Positions 1 through 11,162 of a stretch of 64,000 nucleotides of DNA are shown in pieces. Positions within the stretch are counted from its first letter, which is position 1. Each line of letters starts with the position of its first letter. The stretch is from Vanessa cardui (taxonomy: Eukaryota; Arthropoda; Insecta; Lepidoptera; Nymphalidae): contig NC_061136.1 in NCBI RefSeq assembly GCF_905220365.1, positions 12,813,702-12,877,701 of the forward strand. The letters are read 5' to 3'. The position numbers were made by a program, and so were the translations under genes. Under the pieces are notes generated by a model. That model ran no database searches and had not been told where the DNA came from. It saw only the letters and a list, made by a program, of their open reading frames with translations.

Positions 1-211
1 ATTTAAACAATTGTCATAATATTTTTAACTTTGTTATATCTATTCAGACGAATTGTTTACATTTATTTTTAATATATAACATACAAATGTTTTCTGACAT
101 TTGGGTCTCCCCAAAGTATGAGGAATATTATTACGGTGTTATATTATAACTATATTATGTATTGATGACAATGTGGTTTAAAATGTACCAAACTGCAATT
201 GTGGATTTTTT

Positions 212-319
212 TAGATCTATTCACTTACAAAGACGCGTCCTATGTTAACATTAATTTATTATCTGCGTGCATTAGTACGATTGAGGGACGATCGTGGTTA
301 AAGTTAGTGAATAGATCGA
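212..319. mobile_element. Short MITE, family M2, copy 1
   Basis: About 108 bp with imperfect terminal inverted repeats: TAGATCTATTCACTTA at the left and its near-complement (TTAGTGAATAGATCGA) at the right. The interior resembles the copy at 35369-35481 (shared ATTAGTACGA and ACAAAGACGC). It is too short to code for anything. The family is unknown to me. Confidence 0.6.
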
Positions 320-718
320 TAACGCATTCAGTATGTAACATGAATGACGCAATACGTTGTGATATTTATTATTTTTTAATATTTAATTTCCATCTCACTC
401 GATTTAAATAAAATATTTACGATTTGTTAAATTAATATAAATGTTTGGATTTCTTGACGTTGAAATGAAATAAAACTGTATAAGTTTACTATCTCTAATG
501 TTATAACTTTCTTGTAAACAAAAATGGTTCTAGGGTTGTTTACACACAGCGATGCCGTTATTGTCAACTATATATCTTAAATGAAAATTTAAAATAAATT
601 ACAAATATTTATACGAATCACGACCTAATGCATGACCAAAAGCAACTAAAAAGAGGTCAGTGTGTAAGCAGCCTAAGGTATACAGAGAAATAAATTTGAA
701 GGTTTTTAAAAATTTATA

Positions 719-1010
719 GTAATATACAACTTAGATGTAGCATCGGCAAATTCAATTAAACCGATTACTGCCGATTTATATAACCAATAGAAATAGCTAC
801 CTATCGCGCTATTCGTCGCTATAGATTCTCGCGTCAGTGATGTGACAAATTGAGGAATATATTAGGTCATATGATATTACAAGTTATTAAGTTTGCGTAA
901 AGATCATATTCACATAAGAAATAAATATTGATAATTTGGGATAGCGTACTTAGTTCGGATGTGATCGGTTTTACGAATTTTGCCGATGCTACATCTAAGT
1001 TGTGTCGTAC
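719..1010. mobile_element. MITE, family M1, copy 1
   Basis: A 292-bp non-coding element with terminal inverted repeats (ACAACTTAGATGTAGCATCG at the left; its complement ending TTGTGTCGTAC at the right) flanked by TATA on both sides (715-718 and 1011-1014). A second copy lies at 43228-43615. TATA is either a 4-bp target duplication, or a TA duplication with a repeat tip of TAGTAC. The left tip carries substitutions. Confidence 0.8.
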
Positions 1011-1014
1011 TATA

Positions 1015-1423
1015 CACATATCACTAACATGTAGTCGGTGCTATCACAGCTTTTAACATTCCTAATAGTCTGAACTTATTCTGTTGTATAGAAATTTATT
1101 TATATTGGACAATCTAATATGCTTTGTTATTCATTTACACGGTTTTAATAAAAGTTGCTTAAATATGTTTGTGTTATTATTTGAATATTTTTTAGTCTAG
1201 CATTAATGTTATATTTGTAAAATTTATTTGTGCTAATACACCGTTTTATTTTCTGTGTAAACCTCTTAAGGAGCTGAATTATTCTAAATCGCAGTAAGTA
1301 CTCATTTGTTTGATACAATAAGTTACTGTTTTTAAAAATTCTTATTTTTCGACATTTTAACAGATTGATACATTTTTGATTTCTTTATTTAAAATTAAAT
1401 TAAAATAAGTTTCAATTCAATGC
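1015..1423. other. Intergenic, nothing recognised
   Basis: AT-rich DNA downstream of SF3A1. I see no reading frame with domain character, no tRNA and no repeat recognised elsewhere in the window. Confidence 0.5.
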
Positions 1424-1429
1424 TTTATT
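1424..1429 (-). terminator. Poly(A) signal of SF3A1
   Basis: AATAAA on the minus strand (TTTATT on plus), 75 bp after the SF3A1 stop codon at 1505-1507. It is the first canonical hexamer downstream, so it is the likely cleavage signal. Confidence 0.7.
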
Positions 1430-1504
1430 TTCATTCTACAAATCAATGTGAACTCATTTTGAAATTGGAATATATATTTGTATGTCTGGTAATCATCCGA
1501 AGCA

Positions 1505-4500
1505 TTACTTCTTCCTTCCACCGCGCTCTTTCACTTGCAGCTGTATGGTCGCGCCGGGCGGCACGTTGTAGTATGCCAAGGTGTTCGTATCTTTGAAGAA
1601 TAAGCCCTGCGAATAAGTACAAATTATTATACATGTTTCTTACTTGGTTAAAATAAAGAATATGTTTTAATCTACAAGAGGAATCACAGATTTAAGTCGA
1701 AAAGCGACGAATGGGCTTTTTACTTTATTTTACATAAGACATTCAAACTTCTCGTTACCGATAGATTTTACGTGCTTTCTGGGGCAAGTTGATAGTAAGA
1801 ATTTGATAAAAGAAAAGCAAATGAATTAAACTAAAAACTTTTGGGTTCGAAACCTAACCTATATTTTTGTGTATTTAACTTCATAAGAGTTAAGGTCTTA
1901 GACAAATCATAGGCTAAATATTTCGTAACAAACACTCAATACCAAATATTACAAATAGCTGGCAAGGAAAATGCGTTACAGCGCAACAGTATGAAGTCTA
2001 AATTAAAAGATGACATTGTGTTCCAAGCATATGGCCAACTAATAATAGGCTATTTGACTGGTTTTTAAATTCCATTTTATATTGTTCAGTAGAAGTTAAG
2101 GAACCCAGTTAAGTTGTGTTTTTTATTTCTAGTACATATTTGCTGAAAAATATCAAATTAAAAATCCATATTTAAATAGCGTGCAAAAACGCTACATGGA
2201 CAATATGGCTCTGCAATGGGGTCGGTGACGTCACTTTCCTGTATTTCAATCTGTGGTACATATAGTAGAAAAGCAAAGTTTACAAAAAAGTGACTTCATC
2301 ATAAGCCCGGTCTATCAGAAGCGTTTTGTGTCACGTGACAAACGTTTGAAAAAATGCTATTTATTTATGGATTTTTGAATAAACTACGTATTATTTTCAA
2401 GTTTCGTTAGTAAATAACCATTTTTAAACTCATAATATACACTGATTACAATAATTCACAATTTATTTTTCGCATTGTCAAACATCGTGAGGAAACCTGC
2501 ATGTGTCTGATTTCATTGAAATTCTGCCACATGTGCATTCCACCAAACCGCATTGGAACAGCGTGGTGGAATATATTCCAAACCCTCTCCCTAATGTAAG
2601 AGGCCTTATCCCAGCAGTGGGAAATTTACAGGCTGTTACTTTACTTTTTTTTTTCGCATTGTCAAATAGCCTATCGTTAGAAGCAGCAGTGTGTGTCACC
2701 TCGTAGTGCAGCTTCTGCTTGGCTGTGGGCATGTTGGTGGAGCGCTGCAGGATGTTCTTGAGCTCTGCCACGCTGGCGGACAGCGGCACCGACACTTGCA
2801 ACGTGCGCCCGTCCAGCCGCCACTCGCTGCGCTCCGGCGCCGACGGGAGAATCACCTGCGACAGGAAATTACGAATATAATAATAACAAACGGATTACAA
2901 ACACCGCCATGATCAAGTTGCAGCCATAATACACCAAAACTTAGCTGATCAATATAAATTAATTTCTGAAAAAGTACCGTACTACAAATATAAGCCACAA
3001 TCAGTGCTCGAAAACAACAGCTATAGGATATACTGGGATAGAAATATAGTTACTGATAAAACCATTTACAACAATAGACCAGACATAACAGTATTAGATA
3101 AACAAAATAGTTCAGTTTATTTAATAGATATAGCAATTTGCAACACCCATAACTTAAATAACACTTTTACCGAAAAAATATCTAAATACACTGATTTATC
3201 CATAGAGATAAAAACACAATGGAAAGTTAAGAACACCAAAATGGTACCTATCACACTCTCCATACCAGTCTGAAATTACTAAATATCAATAATTCCACTC
3301 TCACACTTTTACAGAAAGCCGTAATTTTAAATACATGCCGCCTAGTTAGAAAATTTTTAGGCTAACTCCCCTAGCTATGCACTTGGCTCAGGCCCGTGCA
3401 CAGTTATAGAATCCTTTTTTCAGTAAAGAAGAGAATTAGCTATGCTAAAAATATAATAATAATAATAATAAATACCCATTATTATTTCATCAACCGGAGT
3501 CATTCCTCACTCACTGTTTTCCAGCTTACAAGCACTTGGCATACACAAACTCACTTTTATTTTATTACAGAGAGCAGTCATTCTGAATACATGTAGGATT
3601 GTGCGGAAATTTTTATCAAGTGATTAGGTAGTCCGTTTTTGTTTGGATAGAATCCCGCAAAAACGGAGAATATAACCTCGTTAAAAGGAGAGCATGAAAA
3701 GAGTTAAAAAAAAAAAATAAATAATAATGTATTTCAAGTATCAATGACTCATAGTGTTCGTTGCAATTTTTTCTTAATAACTATATTAGTGTTATATAAA
3801 TAATTTAATTATATGTATTAATACATATCATATAAAAATGAACAATACAATAATACTGAGTACTGTTGAGTGGGTGGTATCTACCCAGACGGGCTTGCAC
3901 AAAGCCCTGCCACAGAGTAAAAAAATTAAAAAAGGGATTTAGTAGTTTAATCCTATAAACAATATAGATTAGAGCAATAATATTGTATGAGTAAAGTTTC
4001 TGTTCATGACAAAATGAAAATCACATATACTTTATTATTGCAGGTGGTTATTATGTGCTATGTACAATTAATAGTATAACGACAAGTCTTATATAAAAAA
4101 TAAATAAAATACCTATAATCCACAGGAAACTATTAACATCCAAATATTTTATTATATCTGAGGAGACTACATTTTAAAATTTAGATTATAACTAACGACT
4201 GTATTCACTGCTACATATTGTATTCAGTTTGTTAATTTTAAAATATTTTGCAAGTATCGAAAAATTTGGGTTGCGTGGTTTTTGTAATAGATTATATAAA
4301 ACTTTACCTGCAAAGGTGCAGGACCAGGATGTGCTGCGAGCCAGGCCTGTTCAGACTCCAGAGCGTCTTCTGTCCTCGCCCGCTTAGCAGCCGGCTCTTC
4401 TTCTTCTGGCGGAGCACCCGGCACTGGTACGCCGGCCACTCCTCCCGGTACACCCGGTACCGGATAACCATACGGTGCACCCACCGGAGTGGGGATAAGA

Positions 4501-7500
4501 GGCGGTCGGGGAGCTAAGGGTGGGATCACCATTAATGGTGGGATCGGTTGGAGAAGTACAGGTGCAGGGGCGGGTGCTGGAGCTGGTGCAGGAGCTGAAA
4601 CTCGCGGTGGTGCCGGCGGTGGTGGAGGCCGCGGGGCCGCGACTCCTCGAGCTGATGGAGGAACTGGTTTGGGTCCAATCTTCTCTTTCTCCTCATCAGG
4701 AAGCAGGCCCTTGACCTGAAAGTTTTAGTTTGTATATAAAATATTTATAACATGAAAATGAATCATTTATAGTTGGTCTGGTGGTATAATCATGGTAACT
4801 ATTCTTTAACCAACTAAATAAGAAATAACAAATATATTGATGGTAGTGCTTTGTGCAAGCCTGTCTGGGTAGGTACCACCCACTCACCATTTATTCTACC
4901 GCCAAATAGCAGTACTCAGTATTGTTGTGTTCCGTTTTGAAGGGTGAGTGAGCCAATGTAACTACCGGCACAAGGGACATAACATCTTAGTTCCCAAGGT
5001 TGGTGGCACATTGACGATGTAAGGAATAGTTAATATTTCTTACAGCGTTATTGTCCATGGGTGAGGTGACCACTTACCATCAGGTGGCCCATATGCTCGT
5101 CAGCCAACCTATTCTATAAAAAAAAAATATTCCAAGTCTAGAATAACCTTATGTATCTGCTGTATCTGGTCCTCCAGCGTGATGTGCGCGCGCGCCGCTC
5201 GCGTGGCGGCCTCCACGCTGGACGTGTGGCCGTCCCACGTGACGCGCTCGTCGCGCCGCTTCTCTTCCTCGCCTATCTTCTTACCGATAGCGGTCTCCTC
5301 GTCACCTACACCGAAGATATCGGTACGACGTTCTGCTAACTGAAAACATTAAACATATTAATATATATAATAATCAAGTTTATTTAATAAAAGGCCAAAA
5401 TAAAAGAGATCATGTATAAAATATTCAATAAAATTTTAACGTGATATTATTAGTACAATAATAAAAAGTTTAGTTTATAAGTTTTTACCTAATTTTAAGA
5501 TTTTAATTTGTATTTGGAAGTATAAACTTCCATTTATAACTTTTTCACTTTTATTTTCTTTATGTTTAAAATATTTTTTTTCCTGTGCATGCTGTGGTCT
5601 CCTATAATTGAAGGAGCACATAACTTGTGTAACCTTTATACCGTTTTATTTTGAATGTGTAATTAGTGTGTATCCTTTGTTGGGGACTCATAAATAAATA
5701 AAAAATAAAAAAATAAATATATCGCAGACCTGTTTGAGCGAAGCTTCGATAGCCGCGCCAGGAGCGAGAGCCTCGTCACGATCGGAGCGCTCAGCTGCAG
5801 CGCGATCTCGCTGTTCCAGCCAGCGCGGATCTAGCAGTCCTATTCTTACGTGATCGGCCACCTTGTTAGCTGGAATCTTTTCTCCTGTAATTGGAGATAC
5901 TAGCCATTCTTCGCTAGCTGGCGCCGGTTGAGGCCGGGCGCGTTTTGGATCATATTTCTTGACCACAACGCGATCAGGACGAGGAGGTAATGGAGTCTCC
6001 TCTCCACCTCTACTAGACTCTAGAGGACCATCATCATCGGATGAAGAACTTTCTTCCTCCATATCTTGAACCCTATTATCATCAGGACGCTGCTGGTGTT
6101 GCGTTCTATCTTCCATTTCCGCGAGATCTTCATCCGACTCTGATTCCGATTCAGATTCCAATTGCATCTCTGTATCGTCCTCATCATTGCCATGAGTGAT
6201 ATCTTCTCCACGTTCTTGGGCTAATACTCGAGCACCAACTTCTAGGGGTGTTGTCGGTGGAGGAAAATCACCAGGTTCTCCTGCAGGATAATCAACTGTT
6301 TCTACAACGACAAAATCGTGCCAATCAATTGAAGCATAAGCTAATCTTTCTTTTTCAATTCTCGCCTCATCTGCAGCTTTGCGCCTAGCTTGATGGGAGT
6401 GCCATGCAGCTCTACTGCGCACTTGTTCTAAGACTCCACTTCGTACCTCGGCACTTAGCTTTGAAACTAATTCTTTAGGAGGTAAAAGAACTTTAGTATA
6501 TTGTTCTAAAAGTCTTGTAAAGTATTGGAAAAGCGAATGCTGAGGACGCAGAAAATCAAACTGATGATTTCTTTCTTCCTTCTTCATTAGATCTGTTAAA
6601 AACTGACGACCATTTCTAGCCACAAACTGTGCTGTTAGTTTTACAATATCAAGTTCTAATGCTGAAATTGAAGGTGGATCTGCGATAAACTCAAAATCCG
6701 GAGGTGGATCACGTGGTGGTGCTGGTTCAGATGGTACTGCAGCTTTCAGAAGTTCCTGTTGCCTAGCTGCAGTAGCCGGTGCAAGACCTGGGCGTTGCAC
6801 TGGGGGTCCGATTGGTATAGGGGCAGTATCAGTACCTGAAATTTTTTTACATATAAGAGTTTCTAAATATATAAAAAAAAAGTAAAGTAAAGTAACAGCC
6901 TGTAAATTTCCCACTGCTGAGATAAGGCCTCCTCTTCCATTAAGGAGAGGGTTTGGAACATATTCCACCACGCTGTTTCAATGCGGGTTGTTGGAATGCA
7001 CATGTGGCAGAATTTCGATGAAATTAGACACATACAGGTTTCCTCACGATATTTTCCTTCACCGCCAAGCACGAGATGAATTATAAACACAAATTAAGCA
7101 CATATATATGGCGGTGCTTGCCTGGGTTTGAACCCTCAATCATTGGTTAAGATGCACGCGTTCAAACCACTAGGCCATCTCAGCTCTTAAGTTTTATTTT
7201 TAAAAAAATCATATAAAAGAATAATTTATTTATTAAATAAATTTTGTTCAGATTCACAACATTTCTGATGTATCCGATTCTTCATTACATTTCATTTTAT
7301 TTCATCAATACCAAATAAATTGGATGGATTTATTTTAAAATAGTGATGATATATTAAAATATTGTTCTTTTATAATTAAATTAATTTCTCAATATAAATC
7401 ATTTTGTAGGGAACAAAAATGCTATCCTCATTAATATTATAACATTAAAAATTATCAGAAATACTGCAATACTTACTTCTCCCTTCTCTTATTTCCTTCA

Positions 7501-8420
7501 CCTTATGCTGGTAGTAAGCATGGTATGGATCCCCAGAATTGAGAAAGTTGAATTTTGGATTTCCAAGTTCATTTTGTCTAATGCGAGCCTCAAACTCTGG
7601 TCCATTACGAGCAACAAAACTTGCAGTCTTGTCAACAATATCTTTATAAATTTATTAAGGAAATAATGCTTATTGCAAATTAACGATTAGTAAGTATCTT
7701 CCTGGAAAGTGTATGACATTATGTAACATAATAAAGTGAATGTATAATAATTATGTAAACAACTTTTAAGAGAAAGGTTCACAAAGAGCAATCTAATAAC
7801 TTTTGCATAGTACATGAAAAAATAAAAAAGAGCATTGATTACATATTAACAACATAATTTTTGTTGGACATTATTGTTATTAAATCATCCTCTAATCTTG
7901 GTGGATGGGCAAATGGGCCATCCGAAGGTAAGCAGTCACCACCACCTATAGGCATTGGTGCTCTAAGGAAAATTAACCATTCCTTACCAACCAATGTACC
8001 CAATAACCTTGTCAGCAAAGATGTTATGTCGCTTGTGCCTTTTATTACACAAGCTTACTCATTTTTCCCTTTTACGGAATAGCTGTTTGCAAGTAAAATA
8101 TCTAATTTGTAGATAGTACCTACCCAGATTGGGCTTACACAAAGTAAAAAGGATAATTTCACATTACTGTAAAACTACAAACACCTAAAAACTTATATTC
8201 TTTTACAAATATCAGAAGCATTTAACAACAAATAAGAGGTTATGTTTGTACAAACCAATTATTAATTTATTAAATAGTATTTTTTATGTTTTCAAAGGAT
8301 ACTTCTAACTTCGGGTGGTGGATAAATTATTCCAATAACGGGAGCGGGAGGGGCCTGCGGTTCTTCTGGTGGTGTCTCAAGCGCCAGCCCCGGAGGGGCC
8401 ATAACATCGATCGAAGGCAT
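1505..8420 (-). CDS. SF3A1: Splicing factor 3A subunit 1 (SF3A1/SF3a120), 7 coding exons
   Basis: SF3A1 is a nuclear subunit of the U2 snRNP SF3a complex that helps recognise the branch point. Coding exons on the minus strand: 8420-8303, 7641-7477, 6835-5730, 5339-5148, 4715-4308, 2855-2700 and 1606-1505. All have GT/AG borders and matching phases and sum to 748 aa; the human protein is 793. Seen: N-terminal GIIYPPPEVR leading into SURP1 (about residues 40-85, VDKTASFVARNGPEF); SURP2 (about 155-197, KLTAQFVARNGRQFL); an acidic stretch; VSPITGEKIP and GLLDPRWLEQRDR; a Pro/Ala-rich linker in exon 5; and a C-terminal ubiquitin-like domain (664-748) ending KERGGRKK. The start is the ATG at 8420, whose product begins MPSIDVMAPP. 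Introns carry SINE-B, REP-A and LINE fragments. Identity is very secure from resemblance to the human sequence; exact borders are inferred by eye. Confidence 0.96.
2466..2666 (+). mobile_element. SINE-B, 5'-truncated, with target-site duplication
   Basis: The 3' part of the SINE-B family, from ACATCGTGAGGAAACC to GGCTGTTACTTTACTTT. It is bounded by a 17-bp direct repeat (TTTTTCGCATTGTCAAA at 2466-2482 and 2650-2666). It lies in SF3A1 intron 6, ending about 33 bp from the donor of exon 6 (2699 on the minus strand). Confidence 0.85.
2915..3275 (+). mobile_element. LINE remnant: R2/NeSL-type restriction-like endonuclease C-terminus
   Basis: An open frame with IIHQNLADQYKL, VPYYKYKP, VLENNSYRIYWDR, then RPDITVLDK and YLIDIAICNTHNL. 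The RPD...D core is the restriction-like endonuclease end found in LINEs of the R2/NeSL type. The frame stops at 3271-3273. It lies inside SF3A1 intron 5 on the opposite strand. It is 5'-truncated and dead. Confidence 0.7.
3290..3700 (+). mobile_element. Two related LINE 3'-end fragments in tandem
   Basis: Around 3311-3365 and 3509-3622 similar text recurs (TTTTACAGAAAGCCGTAATT versus TTATTACAGAGAGCAGTCAT, then AATACATG and GGAAATTTTTA or AGAAAATTTTTA). This looks like two partial 3' ends of the same LINE family as the preceding endonuclease fragment. Low sequence support; boundaries are approximate. Confidence 0.35.
3842..3922 (-). repeat. REP-A fragment
   Basis: Partial minus-orientation copy of the REP-A repeat (CAATAATACTGAGTACTGTT then GGGCTTGCACAAAGCCCT). 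It lies in SF3A1 intron 5. Confidence 0.7.
4836..5118 (+). repeat. REP-A copy, near full length
   Basis: Runs from TGGTAGTGCTTTGTGCAAGC through CACAAGGGACATAACATCTT to GTCAGCCAACCTATTC. It lies in SF3A1 intron 4, ending about 30 bp from the exon 4 donor (5147). REP-A has no coding capacity and no tRNA-like head that I can see. It is the commonest repeat here. Confidence 0.8.
6881..7188 (-). mobile_element. SINE-B copy, full length
   Basis: tRNA-derived SINE. On the minus strand a tRNA-like head (GAGCTGAGATGGCCTAGTGG A box; B box GGTTCAAACCC) is followed by a body with TCGTGAGGAAACCTG and TGGAATATGTTCCAAACCCT, and a TTAC-rich tail. It lies in SF3A1 intron 2; its tail ends about 45 bp from the exon 3 acceptor. 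Confidence 0.85.
7893..8145 (-). repeat. REP-A copy, degenerate
   Basis: Recognisable landmarks in minus orientation (GGGCCATCCGAAGGTAAGCA, ATTCCTTACC, GATGTTATGTCGCTTGTGCC) with many substitutions, so an old copy. It lies in SF3A1 intron 1. Confidence 0.55.
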
Positions 8421-8904
8421 TCTTGCCTTACACGTAAATTGTCACTCTGTTAAGACTAATTGTAATACATCTATATCCTTAAACCAAAATCAAACACAAC
8501 TTAAATTACCAACTTCGCATAATTAAGATACAAATTATAAAGCCATGGATTATACAGTTGAAAACAAGTATGTTGTCAAATTTTTATTGTCTATAGAATA
8601 GAATATAGATAAAAAATAAAGCTTACACATATTAAATACAGATAATGTAAATAATAATAGAAATCATTTTGTGACAATCAATTATGAAGATTGCAACTAA
8701 AATGAAAAAATATTATTTACAATATTATATAAATATAAATAAAAATATCAGTCCAATTTTAACTTTCAATAAACAAACATTTTCTCTATATTTAAAGATT
8801 TAAAGGTCAAATGTACGTACGTACACATTGTAAGAATTGCGTCAAGAAAAAAGTCCTTTTAGTAAAGTAGACGTTTTTATTTCACCTGTGCTCTTTATCC
8901 ATAC

Positions 8905-9015
8905 AAATAAATAAAATCGGAGTGTCTGTTTGTAATATTAAAATAACCGCTTTCTGCTACATACATTTGTCTTTATATACGGTACACATACCAAAACACA
9001 CATTTTTAGAATTTT

Positions 9016-9046
<31 letters not shown>

Positions 9047-9470
9047 TCCGGGTAATCTCTGGAACGGTTGGGCCGATTTGAACAGGACTTTCATTGGCGG
9101 GTAGGTAATGTACTAAGGCGTAACTTAGGCTACTTTTTATACGCAAATAATACAAAGTTTTGGAAATATAAGCGCCCAACTTAAGTTGAGCTTTTTCTGA
9201 TATGATTGTCGATATGAATTGGGGGTCAGCTTATACTGGTACTCATCGGGTGTATGTTACGTTGCGTTTTGCAAATTTCCCACTCCACGCGGACGTCGTC
9301 GTCTGTTTGTAAATTTTCTACTACGTGGACATGAATGTATATACGGTACACATGCCAAAACGTATAATTGTAGAAGTTTATAATGAGATGTCGTAAGCAA
9401 ACAAATTCTGTAGTAGGTATGTTTAGTATCAGTATTGCACCTGTGCGAAGCCGGGGCGGGTCGCTAGTTC
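8905..9470 (+). mobile_element. REP-D Helitron-like element with TGTC microsatellite
   Basis: Contains a TCTG/TGTC tandem tract at about 9016-9043, then TTGTTCCGGGTAATCTCTGG, and ends GCGAAGCCGGGGCGGGTCGC followed by TAGT. The short GC-rich arms (GCGA...TCGC) before a CTAG-T end resemble a Helitron 3' terminus. There is no protein. Other REP-D copies end the same way at about 27192 and 50607. Confidence 0.5.
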
Positions 9471-9869
9471 TTAATAATAATGTAAATGCGAAATTTTGTA
9501 CTTATCACACCAGAATGACTGAACGGATCTATAAGAAATTTGGCCACAACTAATAATCTGGAACAGCATGCAGGATGCAGCCTTTTATACCCGTGGACTA
9601 ACTCTTACCCAAAAAACGAATATGGTCCAGTATGTTATGTACTATAATTTACTAATACGATCAAACGTTGGAGTAGGACCTTTAGATTGTTTTTTTTTTA
9701 TTATGTTTAGTTTCGTAAATATATTTTATATTTGTGTGTTAACTGTAAAGGTTTTTGTGAAAGTATATAATTCTTGTAGGAAAAATAATTTAAGAGTTAT
9801 TTCAAACTCAAGTTATATAAAAATATTTTTTATAAAAAATAGAAACAATAAGTAGGTATAGTATAAATT
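9471..9869. other. Intergenic, nothing recognised
   Basis: AT-rich spacer between REP-D and the 3' end of the small membrane-protein gene. The frames open here have no domain character or splice context. Confidence 0.45.
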
Positions 9870-9875
9870 TTTATT
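9870..9875 (-). terminator. Poly(A) signal of the small membrane-protein gene
   Basis: AATAAA on the minus strand, 13 bp beyond the stop codon (9889-9891). The 3' untranslated region would be very short if this is the site used. Confidence 0.5.
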
Positions 9876-9888
9876 ACAGATCATTCAA

Positions 9889-10275
9889 TCAATATAAAAA
9901 AAAGGAATATGGTTCCATAAATTCTTCTCCAGTGCATGAATTATTAAGCCAATACAGTTCAAAATTTGAGATGTATTTTAAGGTAGCTTCAAAGAGAAAC
10001 ATGAATATGATGACGAAGGCATAACTAATAATCCATAAGAAAAACGCTATTACCATCAACCAAAGAGCAGTTGGAATTCGCCACCCTTCTTCCGTGCCAT
10101 CCTTTATTTGTTCCTCTTCCATGTCAATGATATTATTTTTGGCCTAGAATAATATTCAATTAACACCGATGTGTTTAAGTTTTTTGTTTTATTTAATATA
10201 TCAGGTATATAAAATCTTACCCACATAATTAGCTCGATTCGAAGCTTCCTTTAGTAGTTGAGCGGGATTCGTCAT
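9889..10275 (-). CDS. Uncharacterised 101-aa single-pass membrane protein, 2 exons
   Basis: I do not recognise this gene. Exon 1 is 10275-10225 (product begins MTNPAQLLKEASNRANY). Its donor is GTGGGT, chosen because a GGTAAG donor 4 bp later would shift the next exon into a stop. Exon 2 is 10143-9889 (AKNNIIDMEEEQIKDG onward). Seen: a charged N-terminal half, one strong hydrophobic stretch at about residues 45-65 (IPTALWLMVIAFFLWIISYA, then VIIFMFLF), and a short tail with one Cys. There is no cleavable signal peptide before the charged region, so a signal-anchor topology is likely. It sits between SF3A1 and perilipin, all on the minus strand, separated by repeats. Clean splicing, length and a poly(A) hexamer support a real gene; function is unknown. 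Confidence 0.7.
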
Positions 10276-11162
10276 TTTTTCATCAAGTGTAAATTTTTAT
10301 AAAATAAACTCAAACTAAATGTACAAATATGTATTTTTTTGGTAAATATTTTTACATTTTGACATGTGTCTGTTTTAATCGTAACAAAAAGTTTTTAAAT
10401 AACTAATAATTTTTTAAAAACATAATTTTTTAATTGCTCGCGAGCGAATTACTTAAAAAACATTTAGATTTAGTTATGCAGAAAATTCAACTAAATAAAT
10501 CATTTTATAAAATTATTAGTAAATCATTGAGATGAAAGCAAATATTTTACAGTTATATAGAGTAAAGTTACAAAACATTATTTTCAAATATTTTTGATAA
10601 AGATCAAAATATAGAAAAATACATTTAGCTTATAACGACATACAACAACATTATTATCTCATTAAAATTATGTATCCGAAGTGTAATAACATATTGCTCT
10701 TAGTATAATCCATGGTTTCTACAGATAAAAAATCTAGGATATTTTTTTATAATTTAAAAATTACGTCGTTATAGGCGGTGGCAATCTTACTTAATATTGT
10801 AATAATAATATGTACGAATAACGCTACAAATAATTTTCAGTCTCAGTCTAGTCATGTTTAATGCTTTTTTTTTTTTCAAAGTATTAAAATTAATAGACAT
10901 AAAGCTACACGATAAAGAATTTATACATCGAAAACTGATGAGTGTCGGATATGGGCGGGTACAATTTAATAAAAACATCGAAACAGGCATCCCAATTGCC
11001 TTTTTTTAAAATTATAATAAAAACATCCGAAAGTTTATATTCTTACAAATATAATATATAAATTAAACTTGTATACATTTTTTTATATAAAATTTGACAA
11101 GTATAAAGTATGAAAATTATTTAATAGTAAAGATTTTTGGTTGACACTTTTTTATATATTGT
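10276..11162. other. Intergenic, nothing recognised
   Basis: About 890 bp of AT-rich DNA between the small membrane-protein gene and the 3' end of perilipin. No repeat family, RNA gene or convincing exon seen. Part is perilipin 3' untranslated region, but I find no AATAAA close to its stop codon. Confidence 0.45.

Noticed and set aside
199..411. 70-codon frame at the left edge
   Set aside because: It overlaps the M2 MITE and has no splice context or recognisable motif.
4489..4719. Gly/Ala-rich frames on the plus strand
   Set aside because: They are the reverse complement of the Pro/Ala-rich exon 5 of SF3A1.
9016..9043. TGTC tandem tract as an independent regulatory repeat
   Set aside because: It is part of the REP-D element and appears in shorter form in its other copies.
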